Shown here: piece by piece, positions 1 through 29,611 of the stretch
Numbering within the stretch: position 1 is the first letter of the stretch
How the letters are laid out: every line of letters begins with the position of its first letter
Assembly (NCBI GenBank): GCA_037039925.1
Contig: JAXRKP010000035.1
Span: 117,501 to 181,500 of the forward strand
Source: Doris montereyensis
Taxonomy: Eukaryota; Mollusca; Gastropoda; Nudibranchia; Dorididae
Direction of reading: 5' to 3'
Length of the DNA: 64,000 nucleotides
Position numbers and translations under genes: made by a program
Notes under the pieces: model-generated
The model's input: the letters and a program-made list of their open reading frames with translations, nothing else
Told to the model about the DNA's origin: nothing
The model's database searches: none

Positions 1-228
1 AGAGTAAATTTCAAAAGATTTTAAATATGAGGTAAAAGAATACATAGAGTAAATTTCAAAAGATTTTAAATATGAGGTTAAAGAATACATAGAGTAAATT
101 TCAAAAGATTTTAAATATGAGGTTAAAGAATACATAGAGTAAATTTCAAAAGCTTTTAAATATGAGGTTAAAGAATACATAGAGTAAATTTCAAAAGATT
201 TTAAATATGAGGTTAAAGAATATAATAT
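1..228. repeat. 45-bp minisatellite, 5 copies, truncated by window edge
   Basis: Near-perfect copies of a 45-bp AT-rich unit containing AATTTCAAAAGATTTTAAA. Array probably continues to the left. Presumably in an intron of gene 1. Confidence 0.9.
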
Positions 229-461
229 TACTGTATGGTTGAGCTCAAATAACCTAGGACTAGGAGCAAACTATGCATTTTTGAGATCAAACAAGCCTCT
301 GCATTCGGAAAGGCTCCTTACTACTCATTGTTCTAATGGGGTTTCTCCGATCGTCAAGGTAACTAAACTGCCATAGTCACCATCCCTGGCTAGTTGAGGC
401 CTGGTTTGAGCTTGACGGCCAATGTTTCAAATGTCCTCTCAGAGCTTAAACATCCCATGGT

Positions 462-750
462 TATTTCAAGGCCTGAGCGGCCCCCAAAAAACTGGAGCTT
501 ATCCCAGTTTCTATAGCTTGAAACGGAACAGGTGATGATAATCACCCCCTGGTCAGGACACTAGTCTATCATAGGTTTCTACTCCCAAGCTAGTGTTGGT
601 ACCCATTTGCGCCTGGGTTGAGTGGGACAAATGCGTGTTAAGTGTCTTTCCAATGCTACCACCACATGGGATCTAGCATTGCTAGGATTCAAACCCAGGA
701 CCTCATGATTCAAAGTCCCAAAACTTAACCACTGAGCCATTGATGCCATC
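462..750 (-). mobile_element. SINE family 1 (tRNA-headed), near full length
   Basis: On the minus strand it begins with a tRNA-like head (A-box TGGCTCAGTGG, B-box GGGTTTGAATCC) followed by a shared body (AAAGACACTTAACA, AAATGGGTACCAACACTAG, GACTAGTGTCCTG). At least five other copies or fragments occur in the window. Confidence 0.8.
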
Positions 751-944
751 TCATGCCCATATTGCTACAAGACAAGACTCTTCCTCAACCAAGAACAGGC
801 CCTGCATACAAATACACTATAATAATGTACTTTAAGTAGGAGAGAAATAAAGAAGAGAAAGCAGCAATAGAAGTCAACACAAATTGAAGGAAAAAGAAGA
901 GCAGAAAGACATGAACTGAAGAGAAAAAGTGCGAAGGAGTGTAA

Positions 945-1100
945 CAGTTGTGGGTGGTTGGCGAGATGTGCTGGTAGGTTTTACTTCTTTCCTGTCACTA
1001 TTTCACTACTCACTTCTCTTCCATCTGGCTGTTTCCTATTATTTGATCCTTAAATCACCGCTTAAGGTGGACGGAGTAAAATTCAACTAAACTGAAAAGT
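945..1100 (+). repeat. Pyrimidine-rich interspersed repeat (family P)
   Basis: Carries CTGGTAGG, TTTCTTCTTTCC-like pyrimidine tracts, CTGTTTCC and a GGTGGAC..GTAAA end. Related copies at 46010-46140, 55735-55895 and, partially, 15785-15870 and 62160-62290, all in the same orientation. Short, non-coding, no tRNA head seen. Confidence 0.5.
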
Positions 1101-1195
1101 GTAACAGTTGCATAACAAAATGAACACAATGTTGCAGATTGCTGTGTAAAAAAAAAGGCTCATGTACCTTGTCTTGTCAATTTTCACCTTCACAG

Positions 1196-19823
<18,628 letters not shown>

Positions 19824-21735
19824 AGAGAATTTCAAATTCTACACCTACCACGAGTTTCACATTATATCCATTAATTTGTTACAGTTATTAATGTTTTTAT
19901 AATTCTATTTCTATATATTATAATTCAAGATTTCCTGATGAGAGATATACATAACTTTGAATGTTGATGAAAAGTAATGTTTATCACGGTAGACTTACCT
20001 GTGAATAACAATTTTATATTGCAGTTGGGTGTTGTTTCTTTTTATTTTCTTTCTGTTATGAAACAATTGTTATTACTTTTGATACTACTGATTCATCATT
20101 ATTGATTGGCACTGAATTGTTGCATCTTTTATATGAAATTTTAGTAATTATAAGCAGGGTTGTTTTTTTTTTCTTTGATCTTTTGTTTGAATACAATTTG
20201 TGTTGTCATTGATCACACTCGTAGACCATATCTACAAGTACCCTGTTTTCAAAGTCTTTCCACAAAATCTTAGAATATCACCTAGCTTTCGATCAAATAA
20301 TGCAGAAAACCATTCTCTGAAAAGAATTTTTATTTATTTCTGAACTGCATATATATATATATATATACATAAATTTGCTGTAAACATAAGTAGACACCAT
20401 GAAATCGGAAAGAAACATTGCATTTTGTTGTGAGTAGGTAAAAAATAATAATTTCATAATTAAACGTAAGGTGACATAAATAAATCCAAGGAAAGGTGAT
20501 AAAATTGAAAACACAATTGTATTTTTTTAAATTTCTCATGAAAATGAATCAAAACTTATTTACACTAGATTCTATTGTCGGTTTGCTTTTGTTTTTTGTT
20601 TTTTTGTTTTTTTTCTCTCTTTACTTAAAAATAAGAATTTCTGTAGGTTAGTGAAATACATGTTCGTTGGACCATGAATACATTGATGAAGAGCATTTGC
20701 TCCAATGTCCCAATGCCGTTGGCTCTCACTTTCACCTTGTCATCTCACACTGTGGTGACCTCTCTGAAAAACTATGCAAACACAATGGAATAAAGTCAAA
20801 TCACCATGTTCTAAAGGCCTTTTTTGCATTTTAAGCTTGGGAAAGAAAGCCTCTCTCCAATATTTTTGTCACTACCAACAGAGACAGCAGGGCAAATGTA
20901 AAATGTAAAAGACATTGTGGAACGCTGTGACGTCATTTTAGCAACAATTATGAGTACCATCAGAAAAATGTTCACAGTAAGCCAGATTAGCCATTTGATT
21001 TCATGCCACTGGCAATCTTTGTTGTTGTTTTTTGTTGTTTTTATCATTATCTTTGATATTTTATATTAGATAGCTCAAAAAAAATTCTTTCATTATGTTA
21101 CAGTAGCAAATTACAGAATGGTTTACATTTAAAAGTATATGATTTTTTTTTCGGTGTTTTTATGAATACTTATTTTATATTTATATATCTATGTATTTTT
21201 AACACATCCTCTACTTAATGCAAATCTGTTATAATATTATAAAATAAATGCATGAACAATTTGATAAACCCATATCAAATCACAGCATGTCAAATCTTTG
21301 GCAAATGATGAAATGTTTTGAAAAAGTGGAGAAAACACTGAAGAGAACACTTAGCTGTGTAGTGGGTGTGAGATGCGTTCCATTGTTGGCAAACTTTTTA
21401 TTCCTTTAACAGGGCTGGTCCCACTTTTTTTCTTCTATTTCATCTTTTTTGTATTGTACTACAGATTAAAAGAATAAAACCCTCATCTCTATCTATACTG
21501 TATTTTTTCCCCATTTCCTTGGACTATGAGTTGGATTGTTTTTTTTAGATATGCTTATCTTTTATATTATATGAAGTGAAATAATGCATACGATTGATGT
21601 TATGTAATAAGAAAATGATTTCTGAGAATGCGACGTTTACTATTTGTTTTACTCTGTCAAAATATCTATTTTCCTATAGATGTCTTTTGTAATTTTATTA
21701 TTTTGCTGTAAATAAATGCTTCAGTTTGCGATAGA
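19824..21735 (+). other. Gene 1 3' UTR
   Basis: AT-rich, non-coding, and free of SINE or LINE sequence over about 1.9 kb, unlike the flanking DNA. It contains a TA microsatellite near 20349 and several T runs. Candidate AATAAA signals are at 21243, 21473 and 21711. Extent is inferred from these signals. Confidence 0.55.
21711..21716 (+). terminator. Candidate poly(A) signal of gene 1
   Basis: The last AATAAA in the AT-rich 3' region, about 1.9 kb after the stop. Alternative signals lie at 21243 and 21473, so several 3' ends are possible. Confidence 0.4.
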
Positions 21736-21894
21736 ACTGTTGAGTTAATGAGTTGTAATAATTTCAGATCTGATGATAACGGTTGTGTGTGGTACATTTT
21801 TAAAACAAATGTTCATTTTAGCTTTCTTTCTTCCTTCTTTTGTTCACATCTCTGAACATTTGACTGTAAAATCTTCCCTTCTTCAAATGGATGG

Positions 21895-22565
21895 TTGGTA
21901 AGTGCTATTGACACTTCGTCTTTCCATGACCAAACTGATACAGCACCTCATCGGCTTTGGGAGAAATCGGCTGAGGCTCAAAATCAAATACTCACTGGTA
22001 AGGACTTTTGGTGGTTTGGGGCATCAAACGTCAAGACTCATGTATTAGTCTTGATTTCCTTAACCGCTGGCGGGCAAGCTTTCGTCATGCATGGACAACT
22101 CCATGCAGTTCACTCACCAGCTCCTCTTCGGTGCACCCCTCTAGGTCACAGGATTTGACGACGTCCTTCAAACTATTGAGGCTCTCATCCACAGGAATAT
22201 CGCAAAAATACTACGTCCAAAGCATCCTTGATGATTCATCTTTTGATGCGACTTCAGAAGACCACTAGGAACAAATTCTGCTGACATTATTGGGCACTTG
22301 ATCTCAGTACTCGTGCTATATTGAAGACAATTGGTAATGCTACCGGTCGAGCTTCATCCTCTGATTTGACCACCAGAAATCGTGGCCAATCCGAGGATAT
22401 ACACTTGGAAATATCCCAAATGTTCTTAACCTCCTCGTCTGTCAATTTTCATTCACATTTGTCCAGAGCGGGAGTAGCACCTGCTCCTGCCATTCGGCAC
22501 TTGCTAGGATTTGGGGCAGGGAGAGTTTGTTCAAATTTCCGTAGACAGCTTTATTGTTGAAAGGC
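21895..22565 (-). pseudogene. Unidentified decayed coding-like region
   Basis: The minus strand gives a coding-like stretch (LTDEEVKNIWDISK, SDWPRFLVVKSEDEARP) at about 22455-22350, then stops and frameshifts. The D-W-P-R-F-L-V phrase resembles ORF1-type sequences found next to LINEs in molluscs, from memory only. No confident family. Confidence 0.3.
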
Positions 22566-22609
22566 ATGCCCGTAAATATGTTGTATTATGATTTCTCTTT
22601 ACATCTATT

Positions 22610-23060
22610 ATAAAGCTGAGTCTCTTGAATTTTGACTGCGGTTAACTCAGAAACCACTGTATCGGTTACGGGTGATATCAAGTACGATTATTAGATCAAA
22701 TTAGTACTCGATACTGAAGTTACAAGGGCTTTTTACGTAGTACTCGATACTTAAGTTATGCGGGCTTTTATTGTAATGACCGGAAATCGAGAAATTAGAT
22801 CTGTTAACAATAAAACTTTTGTGGATTGCAGCTTTTTCCAATTAATTAAAATACTGATTTGATCCAAAAGTTAAATCGCTAAGAACCTGAAGCATGTTAT
22901 TTAAAATCTATCTGCGAAGTATGGAGGTTGTGGGTGCAGCGGTTCCTGAGTTAGTCTATATATACAAGCATATCACACCCCGGGTAGTACCAGGTACAAT
23001 TATTAGATCAGCTTAGTATTCAATTCTGAGGTTACGCAGGTAGGTGTGAAGGTATTTTAT
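22610..23060. repeat. Repeat with internally duplicated GATTATTAGATCA block
   Basis: ATCAAGTACGATTATTAGATC with TAGTACTCGATACTGAAGTT at about 22677-22725 recurs in diverged form at 22735-22760 and 22985-23035. Starts with a TATAAAGCTGAGTCTCTTGA word. Non-coding; possible Helitron-type element, low support. Confidence 0.35.
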
Positions 23061-23084
23061 CCAACTTCTTATTACCCAGTAAAA

Positions 23085-23330
23085 TCTATTCAAAATGACG
23101 GGCTAGCTGAATGAAAATGATACTAACAAAGACAGGGAAACAATGATGTTTTCATTAATTCAACGTCACTTTTGGCAGAATATTTTCTCAAATAAAAACG
23201 ATCTGTGGAGGATTTCAAGCCCACATTGGAAAATATGGTTACTCTTAGTGGCCTATCAATGGAGCCTTTGGCGAACAAAGATCGGCCAACTCATAATTAT
23301 ATACATGCATATAAATAGATTTCAACCTCG
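23085..23330 (+). repeat. Interspersed repeat (family Q), copy 2
   Basis: Same ordered blocks as 4875-5090, including TTTGGCGAACAAAGATCGGC and CAACTCATAATTATATA. Confidence 0.55.
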
Positions 23331-23449
23331 GCAGGGTACCACCCTTACTTCCGAATCCAACAAGGAGACAACTACCTCGAGGTTAATTCTGTTGGCCGAG
23401 AGAAAGCCAGCCCCCACCCCCCCATCTCCTTAGGGAAATGAAGGTAGCC

Positions 23450-23910
23450 CTCTGTCCCAGACCAAGAGTGACCCAGGGACACCACGCCTAGGGATGAAGG
23501 TCCCAGACCAAGACTGACCCAGGGACACCACGCCTAGGGATGAAGGTCCTAGACCAAGACTGACTCAGGGACACCACGCCTAGGGATGAAGGTCCCAGAC
23601 CAAGACTGACCCAGGGACACCACACCTAGGGATGAAGGTCCCAGACCAAGACTGACCCAGGGACACCACGCCTAGGGATGAAGGTCCCAGACCAAGACTG
23701 ACCCAGGGACACCACGCCTAGGGATGAAGGTCCCAGACCAAGACTGACCCAGGGACACCACGCCTAGGGATGAAGGTTCCAGACCAAGACTGACCCAGGG
23801 ACATCACGCCTAGGGATGAAGGTCCCAGACCAAGACTGACCCAGGGACACCACGCCTAGGGATGAAGGTCCCAGACCAAGACTGACCCAGGGACACCACG
23901 CCTCGTTGTC
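23450..23910. repeat. 46-bp GC-rich minisatellite, about 10 copies
   Basis: Highly uniform unit AGACCAAGACTGACCCAGGG plus ACACCACGCCTAGGGATGAA and GGTCCC. Unusually GC-rich for the locus and nearly identical between copies, so recently amplified. Confidence 0.95.
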
Positions 23911-24029
23911 CTCCCCTCGCCCCTCCCCGTTTGAGCGAGTGTGGGCCACATTACCTGCCCGATTTAGCAGAAGCCAGGAACAAACAGGCGTGCTGGCTAG
24001 ACACCCTCTAGAATTCTATTTTCGTGCAT

Positions 24030-24120
24030 TATGAGTGGAGGACTCAGTAGTCCAGAGGTAAGGAGTCGGCCTCTCAACCAAAAGGTAGTGGGTTCGAGCC
24101 CCGCCAACGGTTGGAATATT
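24030..24120 (+). mobile_element. SINE family 2 head
   Basis: GGACTCAGTAGTCCAGAGGT, CTCTCAACCAAAAGG and GTGGGTTCGAGCCCCGCC: tRNA-like head with a good B-box. Body missing; a decayed RTE fragment follows directly. Confidence 0.65.
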
Positions 24121-24124
24121 GTCT

Positions 24125-24480
24125 CAGTATTTTCGAAGCAAAATCTGCTCCTTTTTTAACTCGTACATCCATCGTATTGTAACAAATGAGCTGTTAGCTA
24201 TTAAGTTGTTTATGATTGACTTTTCACTTGTGTCTTCATTTCCTCTTGTATATTTGCGAATATCTTTATGTGGAAAAACCGTTTTGGTTTTGTTCATGTT
24301 ATTCTTTAGACGAAGGTCTATAAATTTCTTTCTATTGGGAGTAGTTGCTGTCTCTCATTCTTTACGATTCTCTGCAACTATTTGTAAATTGTTATTGATT
24401 TGTCGACAAGTCAAAGAATTCTCTGAGTTAGGATCTTGTCTACTCCATGGATCTTTTAAGCATCACATGAATGTTTAATT
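24125..24480 (-). mobile_element. RTE LINE fragment (endonuclease region, strongly diverged)
   Basis: ATGATTGACTTTTCACTTGT and ATATCTTTATG, with a truncated CTGCAACTATTTGTAAAT block, match 60180-60475 of the longer RTE copy in the same orientation. Too decayed to code. Confidence 0.6.
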
Positions 24481-24561
24481 TGTAGGTAACAAATGGCTGT
24501 GGATGTTTGTCCCTCTTTGAAAGGAGGCCTGTTCATCTTTGAAATCAATTCACAGCCGTCT

Positions 24562-24886
24562 TCCAGTCTCTTCTTCTTCTTCTTCTTCTTCTTCTTCTTC
24601 TTCTTCTTCTTCTTCTTCTTCTTCTTCTTCTTCTTCTTCTTCTTCTTCTTCTTCTTCTTCTTCTTCTTCTTCTTCTTCTTCTTCTTCTTCTTCTTCTTCT
24701 TCTTCTTCTTCTTCTTCTCCTTCTCCTTCTCCTTCTTCTTCTTCTCCTTCTCCTTCTCCTTCTCCTTCTCCTTCTTCTTCTTCTTCTTCTTCTTCTTCTT
24801 CTTCTTCTTCTTCTTCTTCTTCTTCTTCTTCTTCTTCTTCTTCTTCTTCTTCTTCTTCTTCTTCTTCTTCTTCTTCTTCTTCTTCT
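24562..24886. repeat. GAA/TTC triplet array, about 108 units
   Basis: TTC on the plus strand with a central block of CTTCTC interruptions (about 24718-24775). Purine-pyrimidine mirror sequence that can form triplex DNA. It yields long poly-F, poly-S and poly-E frames that are not genes. Confidence 0.95.
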
Positions 24887-24914
24887 GTAATCCGTTTTTT
24901 TTTTGGTAGGATTT

Positions 24915-25140
24915 TTAATTTTGCCCCGACTGCCCTATAAAAAGCCAAGGGATCTTCGACATGCACTGAGTGTTGCCATATGCACACATGACCTCCTTTT
25001 TTTATTCTCCGTCTCCGATGTGACTAGGCGTCGATCCACCTACCTGGAACAGGGGGGGTGGTGTAGATTTCAGTCGAATAAATTCAAATCAATCAACCGT
25101 CGGCGGGCCTTGAATCCCCGACATCTGGGCTGAGAGGCCG
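24915..25140 (-). mobile_element. SINE family 2
   Basis: Minus-strand copy: head with TCGGCCTCTCAGCCCAGATG, body GGAGACGGAGAATAAAA and GTCGAAGATCCCTTGGC, tail TTTTATAGGGCAGTCGGGGC. Confidence 0.65.
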
Positions 25141-25149
25141 ATTAAATCT

Positions 25150-25870
25150 AACGGTTATACTAAATGGCTACAATGACTTGGGAGCTGGTATGAAATCATG
25201 TTGTAGTCTCTACAGAGCTCACTGGCATTTAAACTTACGTGAGTCTTGTGCCCATTGACAAAACGCAGTACAGGCGTTTGGAGGCTGGAAGGACAGTAAA
25301 TTTCAACCATGCGGTGACATTTTCAATGCCAATCCAGCCATCGATAAATTTAGCAAAATGTGCCTCTGGTAAGCCAACCATGGGGTCATAACTGAATTTT
25401 ATAACAAGTTGCTATACTTCGTCAAGGACACTTCCTCAAGTGAGAACATCATTTGTTGAACCCGTTTGCTGAATCTGATAAACCCGCTTATCTTGCTTGT
25501 TGGCTATTACTTTTTCTACCCCCCCACCACCACCAAGTTAGAAGCCACTTTCATCACAGTCGAACATGCGCGATGGGTCGTTCAATAAATTGCCATCAAG
25601 TGCTGAGATGTCGGCATATGCCTGGGTTTTGATCTTGCCAGCAGTCGCTTCTACTCTCTTGGATCCTAATGTCGAGGGCGTTCTGATAGACAATTCCTTG
25701 TGCCTTTTGAGAAGCCCATTGAACCACATCATTTCAGGACGCTGATCCCTGAAGGAAGTGTTTTGATGGGTAGCCTTCAATACTGTTTGCACCATGACAA
25801 GCACCTGTTTCTTCATCTTCCCAAAAACCTCCCCGGGTGTACTGTCAGCCAATAGACGATTCACTTCTCG
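25150..25870 (-). pseudogene. pogo/Tigger-type DDE transposase remnant
   Basis: Minus strand, 25864-25538, reads PEMMWFNGLLKRHKELSIRT and, further on, MFDCDESGF, the first catalytic Asp region of pogo-type DDE enzymes. Downstream, in broken frames, SYDPMVGLPEAHFAKFIDGW and LKFTVLPASKRLYCVLSMGT look like the following catalytic section. Stops and frameshifts; the N-terminal DNA-binding domain and the ends are not found. Confidence 0.65.
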
Positions 25871-26149
25871 TCATCAGAAAAGAATAATAGTCTTCTTGTA
25901 CTGTAACAGGAATAATGAAATATTGTTATTTGAATAAATAAATGAAGATACGATTCTTCATGCGTTTATTATTACTTTGTATTATGTCACTGAGCAGTTT
26001 GCTCCTCCGCTGAGAACAAGGTTTGAGCTTCCTTGTAGTCACGCTAGTATGAACACACAGTTTTCTCTATTGCCTGCAGCAGGGCTCTCAATTTATTCCT
26101 GACTTGAGAGAAAACCACTGAAAGAACATTTCACAAGGAACTGTATGTC

Positions 26150-26226
26150 TAGCTGTACCAGGATTTGAACTCAGGATTTTACAATGTTAAGTCCAAATGT
26201 CTCACCACTAGACCTCTTATGCCAGT
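26150..26226 (-). mobile_element. tRNA-like SINE head fragment
   Basis: Minus strand GGCATAAGAGGTCTAGTGGT and GAGTTCAAATCCTGGTACAG: tRNA-like A- and B-boxes without a cloverleaf-complete acceptor stem. Isolated. Confidence 0.45.
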
Positions 26227-26529
26227 CAAACAGTTGAGTACAAATTTTGTTGTTTTTAAAATCAAGATATTAGAGTTATCTTTAATTTTTATAGTAACAG
26301 ATTTTTATGAAATTATGTGTAAACGTTATTCACCATGAACAGCAGCTGTTCTTTATCGAAAGTGATTGCAGACATTATGCTAGCATGTTACAAACCAAAC
26401 GCCCCATGGATGGACTGTCTCCCTTTCACGTGGTCTCTGATTGTTGATGGAGGGACACCGTGCAGTCTCTTTGCTTCCCTAAAGGTTTTGTGGCTCTTTT
26501 TAACTGATTGGCATAGGCCCTTTTTTGGT

Positions 26530-27125
26530 GCAGAGGCGACATCTCTTAGTTCTTACTCTTGTTTTCTATCCACCCACTCTTTCTTGCTCTATCGTAGTGT
26601 CGACATCTTTTAGTTCTTACTCTTGTTTTCTATCAATCCACTTGACATCTCTTAGTTCTTACTCTTGTTTTCTTCCATCCAATCTTTCTTGCTCTATTTA
26701 TGCTCTATCCAATCCACTCTTTCTTGCTCTATCGTATGTCGACATCTTTTAGTTCTTACTCTTGTTTTCTATCAATCCACTCTTTTTCTTGTTCTATCGT
26801 TATCCATCGATCATCTCTTTAGTTCTTATTCTTGTCTTCTATCCATCCACTCTTTCTTTCTCTATCGTTATGCCGACATCTTTTAGTTCTTACTCTTGAC
26901 ATCTCTTTCTTGTTCTATCGTTATGTTGACATTCTTAGTTCTTACTCTTCTATCCATCCAATCTTTCTTGCTCTATCGTTATGTTGACATCTCTTAGTTC
27001 TTATTCTTGTTTTCTATCCATCGACTCTTTCTTGCTCTATCGTTATGTTGACATATCTTAGTTCTTACTCTTATCTTCTATCCACCCACTCTTTCTTGCT
27101 CTATCGTAGTGTCGACGTCTCTTCT
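26530..27125. repeat. 64-bp pyrimidine-rich minisatellite, about 9 copies
   Basis: Units contain GACATCTCTTAGTTCTTACT, CTTGTTTTCTATCCATCCAC and TCTTTCTTGCTCTATCGTTA, with truncated copies. Confidence 0.9.
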
Positions 27126-27399
27126 TCTTTCTAACCATTAATCCCCACCTCTACCCCCACCCCCACCCCCTCCTTCCCCTTGAAGATTTAAATTCCACTG
27201 AGTGGGCGTCTCGCTATTTTCCTCGTGAGGTGCGACTCGTAATGCAGGAATAGGGGATCCTTGTCATACTCTATCGGATAACACAACTACTGATATCAGG
27301 AAGAAGCAATCAGTCAGAGATTCCAGTGAATGGCTCAAATGGAAATACAATTTTAGTTTCAGAAGATCAACATAAAAGGTGAAGTGAACATGTTGAAAA

Positions 27400-27690
27400 T
27401 TTGCTTAACAGACCGGATCCAAAATCCAGACAGGAAATTCATTTCCAAATTCTGGAACAACGAAGCCATTCAAGAGACTGGAAAAAAACGGCATATCATT
27501 AAAAACGCCCAAGAAAGGTGATCTCAGTAATTGTAATGATTATAGAGGCATAGCCCTACTCTCTATTCCAGGAGAAGTTTTAGCCGAGTAATTCTTGTCT
27601 GAATGCACGATGTCCTTGACCCACAACTTTGAGACCATCATGCTGGATTGAGGAAAAAGAATGCGAAAACGATAACTTGTTCGTTTGACT
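27400..27690 (+). pseudogene. LINE reverse transcriptase fragment A
   Basis: Broken frames give TPKKGDLSNCNDYRGIALLS and IPGEV (RT palm), then VLDPQL and HHAGLRKKNAKT, the usual D-P-Q-L-R-x-x-Q-A-G-F-R segment. Confidence 0.6.
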
Positions 27691-27706
27691 TGTTTGATTT
27701 GTTTTA

Positions 27707-27748
27707 CCCACATCCACAACTAAGGTGATCTCGTGGGAATAAAATAGC
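27707..27748 (-). mobile_element. SINE family 2 tail fragment
   Basis: CACATCCACAACTAAGGTGA matches the SINE 2 tail seen at 5325 in the same orientation. Sits between two LINE fragments. Confidence 0.45.
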
Positions 27749-27749
27749 A

Positions 27750-27935
27750 CCGGAAATAGGCAAAGAACAGTTTGGATTTGTAAAGGATAAAAGGACAATC
27801 AACGCGATTTTCACACTGAAAATGATTATGCAAAGGTCAATTGAAAAACAGAAAGAACTATATAACTTTGCTTCATCGACTATTCCAAAACATTCGACTT
27901 CATACAACACAAAACCCTCTTCAAAACGGGAGTTT
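27750..27935 (+). pseudogene. LINE reverse transcriptase fragment B
   Basis: Reads IGKEQFGFVKDKRTINAIFT then LKMIMQRSIEKQKELYNFA. This covers the same RT position as the end of fragment A (the G-F-R/G-F-V segment), so it comes from a different element. Confidence 0.55.
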
Positions 27936-28193
27936 ACCGTGAAACAAAACAACCTGCTGCCTTGCAGGCCGGTCTTGACTGACCAAAGGCTAAGTGAGTT
28001 AACCCTGACAGAAAATAACAACCTGCTGCCTTGCAGGATGGTCTTGAATGACTAAAGACTAAGGGAGTTAACCCTGACAGAAAATAACAAGGCCCGGTAG
28101 GGGGCCTCAAGGTGGCAGCCCCATCATCTATCTAGGGTACAGTGGGCTAATCCCCTGCTTATCCAAAACAACCTGATTCAAAGTACACGGACT

Positions 28194-28604
28194 GTGATTT
28201 TTGGAACATGGAATCTTAGGGCAATTAATGGAAAGGAGTTAGAATTAGCTGAAGAAATGGAAAAATTCAAAGTAGACATTTTGGCTATCACAGAAACAAA
28301 GAAAAAAGGACAAGGAATAGAAAATGTAGGACCAAATCATACTTTAATCTTCTCAGAAGTAGATGTCAAAGATAGAGCTAGAGCAGGAGTAGGCCTCCTA
28401 ATGCATAAAAGGCAAGAAATGCTACTAGAAAGTTGGAAATTTGTAAGCCCATGGCTATTAGAGGTAAATATTAAACCAAAAGGAAGAGAAATTAAATTAT
28501 TAATAGCTTATGGACCAAACGAAGATGCCCCCAAAGAAGAAAAAGATATCTTCGAAAATGATTTACAAACAGCTGTAGAGAATCTCAAACCCAAACAGGA
28601 ATAA
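28194..28604 (+). pseudogene. RTE endonuclease N-terminal part
   Basis: Reads FGTWNLRAINGKELELAEEM, VDILAITETKKKG, and later ARAGVGLLMHKR and LLIAYGPNEDAPKEE. G-T-W-N and A-I-T-E-T are the metal-binding N and E motifs of APE-type endonucleases. Ends at a stop before the catalytic D/H section, which continues in broken frames to about 28960. Confidence 0.75.
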
Positions 28605-29611
28605 ATTATTTTAGGAGATTTAAAGGCTAGAGTAGGTAACAATGTAAAAACATCACGAGGAGTACTAGGTAAGGAAGGAGAGACAACAACTTCTCCAAAT
28701 GGAGAGAAACTAATAGATTTTTGCCTAAAGAATAACATGAAAATAGCTAACACATTTTTCCTCATAAAGATATCCACAAATATACAAGGGTAAATGAAAA
28801 CGGATGTGAAAAGCCAACCAAAGACTACATAATAGTTAGCAGCTCCCTTTTTTACAGTACAATGGATCGTAGAGTAAGCAGAGGAGCTGAAATATTTAGT
28901 GATCATCACCTAGTGATAGCCAAAATAAGATTATTAACTGAAGAAAACAAACAGAAAAGGAAAGAGAAGAAAGCTACTAAACTCAAAATAGAAGAACTAA
29001 CTAACCAATAGTAAAACAAATGTACAAATCCAGGATAAAAAAATATATCTGTGAAAGGCAGATGGATCTGAAGGAAAGCACAATAGAAGAAATGTGGCAA
29101 ATATATAAAGAAACACTCCTCAGTTGTACTGAAGAGGTCTGTAGTAGGAAACAAATTAAAGGAGATAGGAAAAGAACAGCATGGTGGAATGAGAATGTCA
29201 AGACTAAGATAATAAAAAAAAGATGCCTGGAAGAAATACTTGCAAACAAAGAGACCAGAGGATAAGATTGATTATGTGAGCAAAAGAACTATCGCTAAAG
29301 AGGAAGTTAGGAAATCAAAACAGGAACAGTGGGAAGAGTTTGGACAAAGACTTCAAGAAAGCTATCAAGGAAATCAAAAGCTGTTCTGGGGAGCAATGAA
29401 GAGCACGAGAAAGACCAAAGCATGCCCAATACGACAAATTAAGAATGCCAAAGGAGAAATAATGAAAGGAGACAGCGAAATCATGGAAACGTAGAGGAAG
29501 CATTTTTAACAATTACATAATCCCTCCAGAACATATGAAACAAGGAGTACATATCAATTATTAAGAATAACAAGTAATCGAGATGAGACAGCTGAAGATG
29601 TAGATATCTCA

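Noticed and set aside
22008..22560. Plus-strand frames of 79-87 residues
   Set aside because: The more coding-like signal is on the minus strand and is decayed; the plus frames show no recognisable features.
24493..24987. Long poly-F, poly-S and poly-E open frames
   Set aside because: Translations of the GAA/TTC triplet array; no splice signals or unique sequence.
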